From NCBI RefSeq assembly GCF_030848805.1, contig NC_092360.1, forward strand, positions 24,965,701 through 25,029,700: a DNA stretch of 64,000 nucleotides, in the 5' to 3' direction. Positions 27,201 to 41,490 of the stretch are shown here, piece by piece. Numbering within the stretch: position 1 is the stretch's first letter; each line of letters begins with the position of its first letter. The DNA is from Temnothorax longispinosus (lineage: Eukaryota > Arthropoda > Insecta > Hymenoptera > Formicidae). A program made the position numbers and the translations under genes. Under the pieces are notes generated by a model, which worked only from the letters and a program-made list of their open reading frames with translations, searched no databases and was not told the DNA's origin.

Positions 27201-30200
27201 TTCAACCATTTTATTACTAAAGTTTATTATTTACGATACTTTATAGTGTTTCTCTTATTTATCATTATACATAAAAAACATAAATACGGATGTCTAAATC
27301 TATTTTTAAACATATTAAGATAAGATATGAAGAATACGAGCTTAGTTTATTATATGATATATCAAACTGCTATCTCAAGCTACATATTTGTTGCAATTTC
27401 TTACCAATTAACTTGTCCTGTTGTAAACATACGTACAATAAGTAATTGTTAATAACTACTCTTTTGTAAAGATGGATCACCAATTAATTAACTATTTCAA
27501 GAAGTAACAGAAAGTTTTCATTTGGTTTATGAGTTATTAACGTCATATAAACATTCCAATATAATCAACTAGATACAATCTTTCCTGAAATAGGAAATTC
27601 GATTTATCAGATTCGAGTCTGTAATTAGAACAACTTTATATCGTGTATATCGGATATTTGAATGTTACTAATATTGGTAAAAATTTTACAAGCTCTTCTT
27701 CCCGTAAAATATTACTCGCGTGAAGTCGATTATTGTCAATAACACACAAGTATGCTTTTGTTAAACTTATTTAATTCTAAAGAGCAACTACATTTGTTAT
27801 TCCTATAATTTATTTAGATATAAATCTTTTAATGAAAACTCATACACATTTATTTCGTAATATATTTGATTTAAAATACACGATTTTGCAAAAATTACAA
27901 CTGCGTGTTAACACGATACCGGAAAGGGTATGTTCTAGGGTTAACATACTCTCACAGTTACATATGAAATAACAGACTGTGGAGAATATATGTCCTCGGT
28001 TTTTTTTATCAAATTTTCTCCACGTTGCAAAATTTACCGGAATGTATATATGTATACATATAGACAGACCCGTATTATCTTATCTGCACGTAACGTACAC
28101 AGCACGTTATCTGCATCCCCTCTTTATTACAAACAAGAGATGTACGAGTAGAAAACTACGATATATTACGATATATGAGTGCACAATTCAATGATGTCAA
28201 AATACATTTGAAATCTAGTAGAAAGTAATTTTTATAACTTACGGTCAAAAATTCACTTTTACACGTGTCAATAAATAATAAAACATTTAAATTAATAATA
28301 AAAAATTAATTAATTAAGTTTAATTTAAAATTAATTGCTCGACAGTTATTTTTATTTAACAATAAAATGTTAAAAGTTTAACGCAATATTATAAATATGA
28401 ATAAGTACTGAGTTTAAAATAATTGTAAAATAAAACATTATAAAATATTGTACATTATATACGCTTACATAATCTTTTTAAACGCTCTAAAGATAATGTG
28501 CGTATTGCGTAATTCATATATATCTCGCATTATGTAACGAAACAGCAACGCCATTCTGCAGTAACAACAAAATATCGATTTTTTCGATAAAAAGTCGTTT
28601 AAAAGCTGAAAAACACGACGAACGTGATCAGGATAGAGAGAACTGTCATTCGATGGTCCGTTCCTTGTCTTGTCAGCTTGGCACAAGCAAGATAAATGAC
28701 GCGAGAACGTGAAACATGGGGGAACACAGGGGAGAGAGTGGTGTGAAAAGTGCGCGCCCAGACAATTCACAAAAGCGTAGAAAATCGATAATCGATACCC
28801 CGCTTTTCTCATCGTTGTCGCACGCGTGCCTTACCAAGGTTGCTATATCAGAAAAGTCCTTTTCTCGCTGATTCATGATCCACGAAATGGAAAGCTGAAG
28901 CGCCATGAAACAATGACGCGGCTTTATGTTTATGGCAGAGCAAATTCATATATTTTAAATTAAAATTAAGAGATTGAAAAACTAGAAAATTTGTAAAAGC
29001 AGTGAAACAACATAATACAAAATTAAGTATTTTATTTTGTATAATTATGTAAAATGAGTGTATAAAAAATAATGAACGATAGATTCAAATATTTAGAACA
29101 TATAAATCCGCCATTGTTTTCAAGCGCTATTGACATGAATTAAAGCCTAAAAAAAATTCGCAGATTGCATTAATCGTCAGGATTCAATAGTTCATTTAAA
29201 TTTTTTTTTTTCGCTTTTTGAGAACTTATAGCCTTATTGCTATAAGTTCTCGGAAAGCCCCGAGCACGTGACAGTTTTAAATACGTAAGTTGTTATATAA
29301 GTTGTTGATGTAACAACACACTCGAAAGTTACCAAATCATTATCAGACAAAAAAATAGATAATTCAACAGACGAGAATCGTCAGTCAGTCGATTGTAAAA
29401 TTATTATCCGATACCTCAATAAAATCGATCAATCTAATTTTATAATCTTTTTCTTTAATAAATTTATATCGCTTATGCTCTTAACGACAAAATGTTCGGG
29501 AGCCAATAAATTATTTATTTAATTTTGCTAATAAACTAACGCAATCACACATAATAGATGCTGTTAGTTATCTGTGTAAATTATCTTGTTGCAACTCAAC
29601 GATTACAAAGGCAAAACCTATCGCTCGCATCACATCACGGACGGCTGATCCATTCAGGACGGACAAGGCAGGAAATGCATTCGACCGTAAATTGCTTTGT
29701 CTCGATAAACATTATATTACAAAATAAGCATTACAAATTATTTATTAGTTTTAAAAAATGTAGTAAGTGTCAATAATTTTATTTATATAGATATTACATT
29801 ATATTCCATTAAGTTAACAAATTAGAAAATCATATATTACATCAAAATTTTTTTATTTTTCTTGAAAAATACAAAATTGTATATTGTACAAAGTAAAACA
29901 AAAATGTATATATCTTATAAAATTGTAAAGTTTTAATCTAAACCGAATAGATCAAAAAAGCCTTTTAGCAACAAAAGAAATATAATGATAGCCATATTAT
30001 TAGCCACTTATTCAATTATTCATATCAAATACTTTATTTACATTTTTCAAATATCATTAACCTAATGGCAATGATCTTCTCCTCTTTCTCTAACACCGTC
30101 ACATTTTAATATATGCATTTTAATATAAACCTAAGTCACGATTACATTACAAAACCGAACTAACATATAATCATCTTATTAATGAAAACATTTTAACTAT

Positions 30201-33200
30201 TTCTGAAATTCATAATTATTATACAAATAGTTTTAACACATTTATTATTTTAATAAATAGATTGCTAAAAATCTTTTACTAAATAAATATAATATCATAA
30301 AATTGTTTAAATTTTCTTTAATTTTTATTTAGAGAAGAATTTATTTCTTTTCTGGCCTAGATAGAGATATCATCTTCAGCATTTCCGCCATTGAATCCTT
30401 CGAATTTATCTAACCAGTACGTTTTTGCGAGTATCTCATTCAGCGGAGAAATGAACTTTGCGGCCAAAGCAACCTTGAAGGCGAAGAATTTAAAGGCGGC
30501 AGCCGTTTTAGCTGCGATTTATTGTACCTCCTCTGAGGCGGTTCGCGAAGCGAGAATACGACCGACCTCTGGACTCGTAAGTAGGAAAAGAAGGCCTTAG
30601 ATCGCGATTGCAGTAGTCAGAATGATCGCAACAAGCGACCACGAATTCGTTGCCATCTGGACCGCGTAGCGTACTGTTCGTGGTGCACCAGACAGAGTAT
30701 TCCGTGTCCGGAAAGAAGTTCATCTTATTGTAACACCTGGGAAAATAATTTACATAACAAGTACTGCCGCGGACCAGACTGACTATGGCGTTTCATGTCG
30801 CCGAAAAGTGGGAACACTCGACAGCTGCCGTAAACTGTAAAATGACGTAATACGCTAGAGATTGCAGATAAAGTGTATCAGCGAATCATCGGAGTAAGAC
30901 TTTGATGGGATAGTATCCAAGAAAAATAAAGAGGAATAAAGGAATGCTAATGGCAGCATTTTAATTGGCTCAGTATGCTACAACGCAGAGTTTAATAAGC
31001 TGCAGAAAGATAATTAGCATACATCTAAACTTGACTGCATCGGTTAGCTTTGATCGTGTGATTAATCGATTTTCTTTTCTGTTTATATTACAGCTGAAAT
31101 TATAATTCAAAGCCATCATAATTAATATAAAATTTTAAAGTTATATAGTTTGAAACGAGAAAAATAATTATTAATCAAAGAACCAGCTGGCCAAAGCTGT
31201 TGATGCAAATCTTTAAAAGAATCTACACATATCTGAAGAAGAGAAAAAGTTGTGAAAGTATTATATCACTCTGTTTTTGTCAAAAAGCAATAACAATTTT
31301 GAAAAAAATCTACATTTTAATAATAATAAATTTTTTTTATTAAAGAATAAATACTTGGAAAATATTTTAAGAACATATCACATTTTCCTCAGTAACATAC
31401 ATGTGTAGATCAGTATACAGTAATAGTATACACAGTATTTTGTAATTTTTGGATCAAAGTTCTATATGTACATATTATCAAATTTTAAGTAATTTAGTAA
31501 TTAAGTAATTTTTTATTTGTAAAGAAATTAATTATTTTTTCTTTTCACAAGTCATCAGTTTATAAATATTTTGTCATGTTGTCATATTATTATTTGATAA
31601 CGTGTCTGTAGTTAAACTTTTATCTAAATAAAATCTTTTCAAGATAAACTAAAAAAGTTTTTACAAGTAACAAAATTTTATATTTTATTTAATGTTGTTA
31701 AATTTTATTTAATATTAATTACTATATAAAAAACCTCTGTGTAAAGTTAATTTTTTCGGAGAAATTTATTCTCCGTTAAAGAAATTACTTAAAAAGAAGG
31801 ATAAATACAATAATAAATCAAATAAAATATTAAAATTTGTCGAAAAAATTCTGAAGTTTGACGCAAATCTTACAATATACTGTAAATTAATCCATATAAA
31901 CAACAATAATATAAGATATTTTATTTTATCATTCATAAACAAGGAGAAAAATATCATCTACATTTTCTTCAAATTCCATAAAAGTATTCAACGGCATGTA
32001 CAAAGATAATAAATACATAAAGTCAGGAGGCATGCGGAAAAAAAAGTAATAGTAGTTCAATCCTATTTAAGCTTCACAATCTCAAGAAAGTTTCCTGATA
32101 AATAGTATTACGAAAGTTAAAAAGAACTTGACATGAGATCATATATTAACAAAAAAATATGTACTAATGAATGTAACTTGAAACTAAGTCTATGAGTAGC
32201 AAATAAGATAATCCATGGTCTTATCATAATGTTCTTTTGCACAAAAATTAGATCTTTCATGTCAGCTTCTTTAATGTTCCTTCACATAATAATAAATCAA
32301 GTCATCAAGTGTGTATAATACATTTCTGCGAAAGTTAAATAAAAAACCGCAAGTTTTGCAGAAAATCTGAAGGTTACTACAGGAGGCGAGAAAAATATTT
32401 ACAAAAGCCACCCTTTTTCGCGTGGGTCACGCTATCGAAGTACATACTACGGGATAGTACTGTCGATAAAGAGTGCAGAGAAGAGAGCTATGACAACATG
32501 CTACCGGTCCTTTCCGAGTTCACTCAGGAGGATTTCCGGCGTACAACTTGTAAGGAAAAAAAATACAAGAGAAGATCGCCTTGAAGCGACTATAAGCTCC
32601 GGAGGTGGCAAACATCTCGGTCAAACGTCACAATAGCGTCACAATAGCATATTATCTTATCCAAATTTGTTATCTCGTTTTATTTTCTCCTAAAGATACC
32701 GTCTATTTTACATTGATCTCAACTCAACATCGATATAATTTTGAAATTTATCCGGATAATTTTGCAATTTACAGTGCATCAACGATATAAATAATGTGGG
32801 CGTGTGCTGCTCAAGGAGGACGAAAAAAGCTGGAGAAATAATGGAAAGTAATGAAGTGCTAGACGATTATTGATCACGCTTATCTGTATCACTCCTTACT
32901 GCTCGCGTGAAACAAAATGTCGTAGCATTCGTTTCAATAAAATTAATTTATGCATGCATTTAGAAATATAAATATACGTATTTATATGTATATGCAATAC
33001 GCCTATTATGAAATAATCCAAAACACGCGTGAGCGCATATAATAATAGATATATTAATCAAATGTTAATATTGATAATAGCCTCTAATAATGCTTACTTT
33101 ATAATTTACTTTGATTCATCTAATTTAAACGTTCAATTCTATGTCTCATTATGATATAGTTCCAGCAATATAGATAGAAACTGTAGAGTATTCTGTCGTC

Positions 33201-36200
33201 GTTAAAAAAAGTCACGATATATAAAATAGTTTGTCATGTTGCGCTTTATTGGACGTAATAAATGGTGAAAAAGAGCGTATAGCTTATCCACGAATACGCA
33301 AATAGTGCGTCGCATATGCACGTCTATGTCTAGTGTGTAGCAGCGTTTCAGACACTTTTTTCTTTACATAATGTACATATAACGCACATATATATAGCTT
33401 TGTACAAATATAGAAATCCACACAATGTGCCAAAATCATCGATTGATAGTTTAGAAGATAAGTTCTTTAATTAATTTGAAATAAAAGTAACTTTTCATTT
33501 CTAGCATAAATAAAGGTACAAATGTTTTTCAACTTGTAAGCAATTAAAAATCTAAGGAGTTTAACAAATTAAAATCCAAGAGTAAAAGTAGATAAAAAAG
33601 GTATATGTGTGTGTATTTTTGAAATAAAAAACCATGGAAGTTTGGGAATCATAACTGGAAGAATATTTCATTTTAATCAATAAAAAATATTAATCAATCA
33701 TTTATGCTTTTAATAGAAATCGGTATAGATTAAAATAATCTACTCACAAAATATCATGATAATTTCGATACATTTCGTACATTGTACACAGATAACGGCA
33801 GCGGGAGCGCGACAGAGAGCGTGTCAGACTGAGTTCAAGATGATAATATATGAGCGAGACAAAAATATATACACTAGCAGAGCCATGACGTAACACTTTA
33901 TTCCGACCATAAAAAAATAACCCGTGACTTGGCTAATTCTCTTCTTATAGCTACGTAAAAACGCTTTAACCGCTGCTTGAAGCCATTTCTACTCCATTAA
34001 AGATAGAAGTGACTTTATATTGAGCACAAATCCTTCTGCAAAAAACCAATATCTTCTTCTTAATATGCAAATAATGCTTTAAATCAAATTCTGACAATAA
34101 TAAAAGTTCTTGAATTTATTTGTTGATAATTTATCTCATTTATAAAAAAAGATAGAATGTGAAATATTTATACTAAAAACAGATTGCTTATTTCTTTGAT
34201 ATATTGCAAAGATTCTCGCAAACGATTTAATTAGATATATCCTATTGTCAAGAAAATATATGACGGTGTGAAACACTGTTTAAATGATGAATACTTTGAA
34301 CTCGGGATTACATGACTGAGTATTTACGCGAAATACATGTTCGTAAAATTCAATAGTTCTATTAAATGATAGAGTTTATTTTGATTAAAATACAATAATT
34401 TAATAACTAAAAGATTACAAAAAAATCTGAACGGCTAGAACTGTTTGCATCAATTATATGCAGATAAAGTTAATTGAGAGTTAACTTATATGAATAAGAA
34501 CTTAATAATTTTGAAAGTTACTGTGAATATTATAGAGCTGCCCCTTTAACGCTTTAAGTAGTTGCGTGGGATAGGTCAAACTAGCTTCAAACTTGAAAAC
34601 AGTTTCTTTGTGCCACGTACACAATTGCGTGTTTCGCTTCCATTCTTGTTAATCTTACAGTTTAGGTATTTTCAGGAATTGTCTCGAATATATGCTATGC
34701 TTATATTGCCCGTATTATTGTAAAGTAATTAATATCGTGAATGTCAAGTTCGTCAATATACACACAATTTAGACGTTTCATAATTAAACGTCGTACTCTC
34801 TAGTGATGTGCTATTCTCAAATTCGTTATATACACCTCGGTATAGATCGGCAACAAAAACCAACTATAACATTCTAAATAATTAAGATACAGCGAGAATG
34901 TATTTTATAAGTCGTGTTGCAGAGATAGATACATAAAGAGAAAAAAAAAGAAAGAAAGAAAGTGAGAGAGGAGAGTTGCAGCTAAAGCCCGTGCCACCTG
35001 CAGAGTTTTCGTAACTTCCAGGTCTGTTTGGACTATACCTTCATTGTTGCTAGGATGTAGCAGAGGTTTGAGATCCCGATTGCAAAAATCCTCTTTGTTG
35101 CAGCATTCGATGACGAAGGTCGTGTTTCGCGAGTCGCTCGTCATGCAGAAGATGCGCGGCTCGGGCTGCGACGGCGGCAGGTGTTTAAGCACGCACCTTC
35201 AAGCCGATTTTGCACCAGTTTCAGAAAACGAGGTGAGGAGAACTCGGGATAGCGCGCGCGCGCGCGCGCGCGACGCGTTCGCATCGAGGCGAACGAGATA
35301 TCAAAAGGGGATTCGTATCGTGCGGTTTCAAGGCAAAAAACGCAAACGGGGATTCGATCCCTTGGTAACATCACAAAAAGGGATTAGTGCGCTTCTAAGG
35401 TTGTATTCTGAGTCTGCCTCTTATTTATACCAATATCGTCGATTTTGTCTTCTATTATTTCATATATGTAATTCAAATACGTTAAGTCACCTATATTAAC
35501 GAAGTGAACATTCACAAGTTGACGTTTTGTAAATACTTTTTAAGGCTCTTGTATGCAGAATATGCAGATACATATATAGTTAAGGTCGTTAAATCCTTTT
35601 CTTATTAATATAATTTTTTGGATCTCTAAATTATTTCTATATTTTTTCAATTTCTCATTTAGCTTTTAAAAGTTCTTAATTTTGATTATATTATTTTATC
35701 GAAAGCACTGAAAATCTTTCTCAATGTTCGATCAAATTTCCTTAATCTGATAATACCGTCCAACATTTGTTAATTTAATTATATAATGGCAATTTGTACT
35801 TATTATTTCAATTACAATTATACCTATCACTCTTCTCAGAATTTTCTTCTTCAGAAATTACGTTTGAAACGAAGATCAATTTTACTTGAATCTATGAATC
35901 TTATAACAATATTGAGATAAAATTGAAAGTTTCGTTGAATAAACTAAGTCTAATTGAATATTATATATGTGTATATTATATATCAATTAGCCGATAATAG
36001 CGCGGTAACATTTCGCATTTGATACGTGCACGCGTTGGGAACGCACCCGTTGAGAGTTACTGCGCATCGCAATCCACACGGATGCGGATGCTATCGCGCG
36101 AGGGAACAGGGGATCACCGAGCAAACTCCAGCAAAACCGAAAGAGAAATACTCAAAAAGAAAAAAAACCGGGAGAGGATGCGAGAGAGCGGGAGCTGGTA

Positions 36201-39200
36201 GTCGGGAGGAGCAAATCCGCAACACCGTGCAACTCAACACACTCTCGTGATACCTGACATGTGGGGGTAGCCAGTGGTAGCATAGCTTCGTGATTCCTGA
36301 AATTCTGCGACTCCTGTGGGGATAGCATCGGGGCGTACAACGCTATATAACGCGCGGAGACCCCCGGCGTCGACTCGCGACGCGAGTCTTTCTCTATCGA
36401 TCGGGGTTTGTTCTACTACAGTAACCCCGCGGCGAACTCGAGAAAGGGACAATCTCGAGAAACGCCGTCAGATCGCCGGAAACGATCTTCAAAGCAGGCA
36501 CATCTCGTACATTCTGAACAAATCGAACTCGGCACAGCAAAGAAAATGTGGGTTAGGGGTAAAACGGTAGACACTACGATGCAACGTGTGTTAGTTGGAG
36601 TCTCTCAAACTGATATTAAGGTTAAATTATAAACACACGTATAATTATACAGATAGTACACGCAGAAAATTTTTCTCGAATAATGTAGAATACTCATAAT
36701 AAAATTTACTAGATTTGCATCGCACCGGTAGGATATACGCGTATTCAACCGGAAATTAATATATGACAATAGAAAAATAATAGTTTGATCAGATACATCT
36801 TGTAACCTAAAGGCAAATAAATTTGCCATACTAACAAGGAAATATGAGAAAAGTAAAAAAAGTCCCATATATACTAATAATATATGTATATTCGACGTTG
36901 TAGCTTGAATTGCACGTTGTATCTTAAAACAGTATAAGAAAAAATATAATCTAGGGTGGTACCTACTGTGAACTGTATATATAGAAATATTCATTGCGTA
37001 TCGAGAATTGCCGAACGATTTTCGAGGTTAAAAGCACATTCGACGCCTCGGATTTGCATTGCCAAACGCAGTAATATAGTAAAACGCGCTCTTGAAAAAG
37101 GTCCCATACTTGATGAAAATATTTACTTCTGCGTAAGTTTTATTTTTTGCTCTCTAAATTTCTTATACTTTCTTGAAATCTTTTGCATATTATGACTATA
37201 TCCTAGCCGTGCAAGATTAGTATGGTATTTTACTTTGTTCGTGTATACTTGTATCTTCGAGAAAAATTTTCTGCGTGTAAAAATCTTCACCGATCGCGAA
37301 CCCTTGGAAGAATATACCTGAAGACAATTCAGACGTGGAAGATAATAAAATTGGGTATAAATTGAGGTTGCAGAGGTCTTTATCGCAGCAGGTCCGCGAC
37401 AGATCGATGCTCGGCGTGCTGTTGCAGAAACGGGGTTTCTCCGGCGGCAGCCATTTGCTTCGATCGAGGCACCTTTTATATTTAATATATAATATTTAAT
37501 ATATTTATTATAAATATATTTAATATAAATTTAATATATTTATAATAAATATATAATTTATATTTATATTAATTGTTGTTAATATAATTTAAATATTAAT
37601 GTAAATGTCTAAGTTTGCTATTTCTATACATTTTCCTTCTTGAGAGACCACGAATTATTTATATATATAGGTACACGTATTGAATAAACTGCGATTCTTT
37701 TTGCGTTTATAGTGATTTTCTATGATATATGAATATATTTTATACATACACGATGCATTTTCGGCGATTGTTTTAGATGGATCAATTAAAATAAACGTTA
37801 CGAATGAATGAATTTTTGTGACACGGAAGCGCATTATTCAATGCAATACAATGCGTTTCTTAAGAAGCCTAAAATAAAAAATGTGTGAGGATCTTTTAAT
37901 CAAAATTTTAAAATTAATTTTTTAACTACCACATTTAAACTTTTTGTAATCTGTCTTTTAATAATACGTTTACTGTTTTATCATTTATTAAAATTTTATC
38001 AGAAATTATGTGATACACCGGACGGGTCTAATTCTACAAATATCTGATGCAAAGTTAATTTTATAGCTGGTGCAAGTTTTATTCGCATTACCGTCTGACA
38101 TTGCTGCAAAGCAATTTGGTATAATCTTTATTGGTATTTTTATGACATCAATAAAATGGTGCATAAGCGCATCTATCTGAAATTTACAATAGCTTCGGAA
38201 AAGCTTGCGAACGTACGCCATGATCAAAGAGGTCAAAAGTTGAAAAGATAACGCAGTACGTATATGTGAAATATGCCGCGTACTCGACCTTTGATCCTGC
38301 AAAGATCGACATTTTCTTTATCATGTTAGGATGCTCGGTAATACATCTGCATGTCATAGGACATGAAAATCTAATATTGAACAATATATATAATTAAGAT
38401 CGTGTGCTCATAAAGTTTTACAGTACCACGTTTAATTTCAAAATTTTTATAATTTTTATTTCAGATCAATATTAGTTTATAAACATGTTGTCTATTTTTC
38501 AAAATCGCAGTGTAATGTAATCTATTCTATTATCCAGTCTATATTCCAGTTTATTACCATTATACATATGTTATTTTTTTAAAAACATTCTACCAATACA
38601 TAAGACATAATATTTTACATATATAGGTAAAACAAATTTTATATAAATTGTTTTTCTATAAAACTATATACATAGAAAGTTTATATTTTATATAAGAACT
38701 TGATGGAATATTCATGCAATTTCTCTGTTGTAATATCTTTTTTAATTCTACAAAGATAAAATTTAAATTTTGTTATAAAAATAATTATGCATATATTCCA
38801 TTCTTTGTAAAATATGTAATTAAATAATAACTTATATAAGTGAATAATTTTTTATATCTTTGGCTCTAAAAAAAAGCAAAAATTCGAATCATTTTCGTTA
38901 CATTTGTGTAATTTCACAATTTCTATTCTTGTTTATTATACATATGAATATTATGAATAAATAAATATTAATTGTATTGATATCAGTCTCGAAAAATTCC
39001 GTGTCTCTTTTGTCAGAGTCTGCGTCTGGTCTTTTTAATTTTATATATGAATTAATGCACTACACATTCTGAAGGAATCTCGAAACGCGGTCGAATTGAT
39101 TTATCTCATCTTTATAATAATCGCCGGTGTAATGATTATAAGATATCCCGATTTGAAAACGATGCACTCTTAAAATCAAACAAGATCGACCGAGACAGTC

Positions 39201-41450
39201 CATGAACCAATGCGACGATCTGAGGTCGCAGACGTGCGGACGGCTCCTAAATGCTTAATGCGCCAGACGGATAATTCGGATAATTCGGCCGGAGATCGCA
39301 TTGAAAATAGCGCGACCGAGATTACTTGATCCGGCCGTAGCGTGAAAGCAGCACGAGGCAATTTTATATGCGATCGCATGAATGCAAAATATATTGACGT
39401 GTCGCGTCGCAAGCGAATTCGCGTCATATGTGTTGAGATTTCAGTGTACGTCAATCCGACAAAAGTAATAAATTAGAGTCGAAGGGGAAATTGCAGATTA
39501 TAGTTTTCCTTGTTTCTATTTGTTTTCTAAATAGAAACGGAGCGCAAAGTAGTATACCTATAGACATTTTATTGCGCAAAAATTGTAATTAATATGTATA
39601 GAATTATATTGTATCGTATAAATTTATTCTCAGTAATTCTCGTCCGCACTATGATGCGTTTCAAAAGTGAGCCCTTATATAGTTAGGACAGTGTCATCTC
39701 ATCTGCTTGGATTGAATTGAAATTTGTATATGGCTACCCCCACGCTTGCGCGTAAGAAACTTCCTCGACGTATTCGAAATCGATACCGCGGAAGAAGGGA
39801 AGGTATAACCATCGAATTTCGCCCCGAGTTTGCCCTGCGATCGATCGCGACCAGAATTTCCATGGCCCATAGCGGTCGAACTTGAAGTCTTAACCACGCA
39901 TCGCGTTCGGCAGCGTTACCAACGCGACGACTAGCCGACAACAATAATTCGTTTCCGCCGAAAAGGGCGCTAATCATGGCCCGGGTGAGAGCGCGGACTG
40001 GAAAACCGGCTAAATGTTCATTCGTGGAAACCACGAGGGCATCGATCGCAATGTCGAGGCGAAACCGCCGAAGGCCGTTCGTTCGATGGGAATGGTATAC
40101 GCGGGCATTTTCTCGCGGATGATCAGTGACCTGAACCGTTAAATACACAAGCCTCATATGTGATAAACATTACGTAAGGGAACTCTAAGTAAATACACTA
40201 TCCACTAGTGAGCCAATGATCCAATCAAACAAAAGAAGATATTTTTTTATGGATTATTAATCCAAAATTCAACAAAAAAACATTAAATGACAAATTAAGT
40301 TTTAATGAAAAATATGATGGAAATATATAATAAAGCTCATAAATATAAAAAGATAAAAAAATAGAAATTTATATTCATGTATGTCCATCAAGGATATGTA
40401 TTGTCTACAAGTTTAAAATTAATAACAAATTTTAAGAGAAAAAGTATGTTTATAATATTCTTAAAAAATTGGGATACATTTTAAACATGAAAAACTTACA
40501 TACAAACAAAAATATATACTGTAGATATATAAGAATATAATTTGATTAGAAAAAAATATAATATAGTTCTAATTAGAGAATATATAAATGTTTCGTATAA
40601 ATATAACAAGTTAATAATTGCAAATTAAAAATAAAATAAAATAATAAAAAAAGAATAACTAAATAAGAAAATCTTTTGAAACAATCGCGTCTCACCTAAC
40701 TAAATAATTTTTCAAGTTTTTTGTTAATGTTGAGTAGATATGCAGTCGTTGCAACATATTATTATGACGCATACGATAAATATTATAGATAACACGAAGA
40801 GGATGATAACGAACCGGATCTTGTTTTGTTGAGAGAGCTTAGAAAATCTGTGTTATAACATTAGTGTCATTGATCGCCCATTAACAAACATCGATCCAGA
40901 CACCATAATGACTATCCGATTCATTATGAACGTCAATATGCCCGTGTCAAACCTTCCTTTCGAGACGGACTCGATTTTGCGCTCCTAATTGATAGTACGT
41001 AATAAATCATTTTGTTAATATTCAATAATCTGATGTATACCTTATGATGTATATCCTAACTGATACTACACACTGAAAACTAACAAATTTTATATAAAAC
41101 TTAGTAGGAGGGAAATAAGTGAATATAATTTATGGAGGGTTGGGCCGGTATCGAACAAATGCTATTCCATTGACGGTAAATCTACCGGCGACCAAGAAAT
41201 GAGTCAATAAAAGGGAGTTTCGAGTGTAAATCGCGTATACTCATCAATAAAATCCACGTGCAAATACGTTACCTCCGAGCATACGTAATGACGTGGTTTT
41301 TCAGGCTCGTACTAGCGAAACAATAACCATCGGTTTCGCAGGTGTAATTGGTTTCCGGGCATATATCGCAGTAGCACTTCAGTAATCCTGAAAATAAAAC
41401 AGAATCAATTAACCTAAAGTATTTCGTAAATTGCCAACAATATAATAAAC

Positions 41451-41490
<40 letters not shown>

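Noticed and set aside
35044..35499. 151-codon plus-strand ORF over babo exon 3B
   Set aside because: It is antisense to a clearly conserved receptor exon and partly made of the GC tract; no protein features.
39699..40157. 152-codon minus-strand ORF in the babo intron, considered as a fourth ectodomain exon
   Set aside because: It lacks the Cys pattern and CC-n-C knuckle of the three real alternatives and has no matching splice phases.
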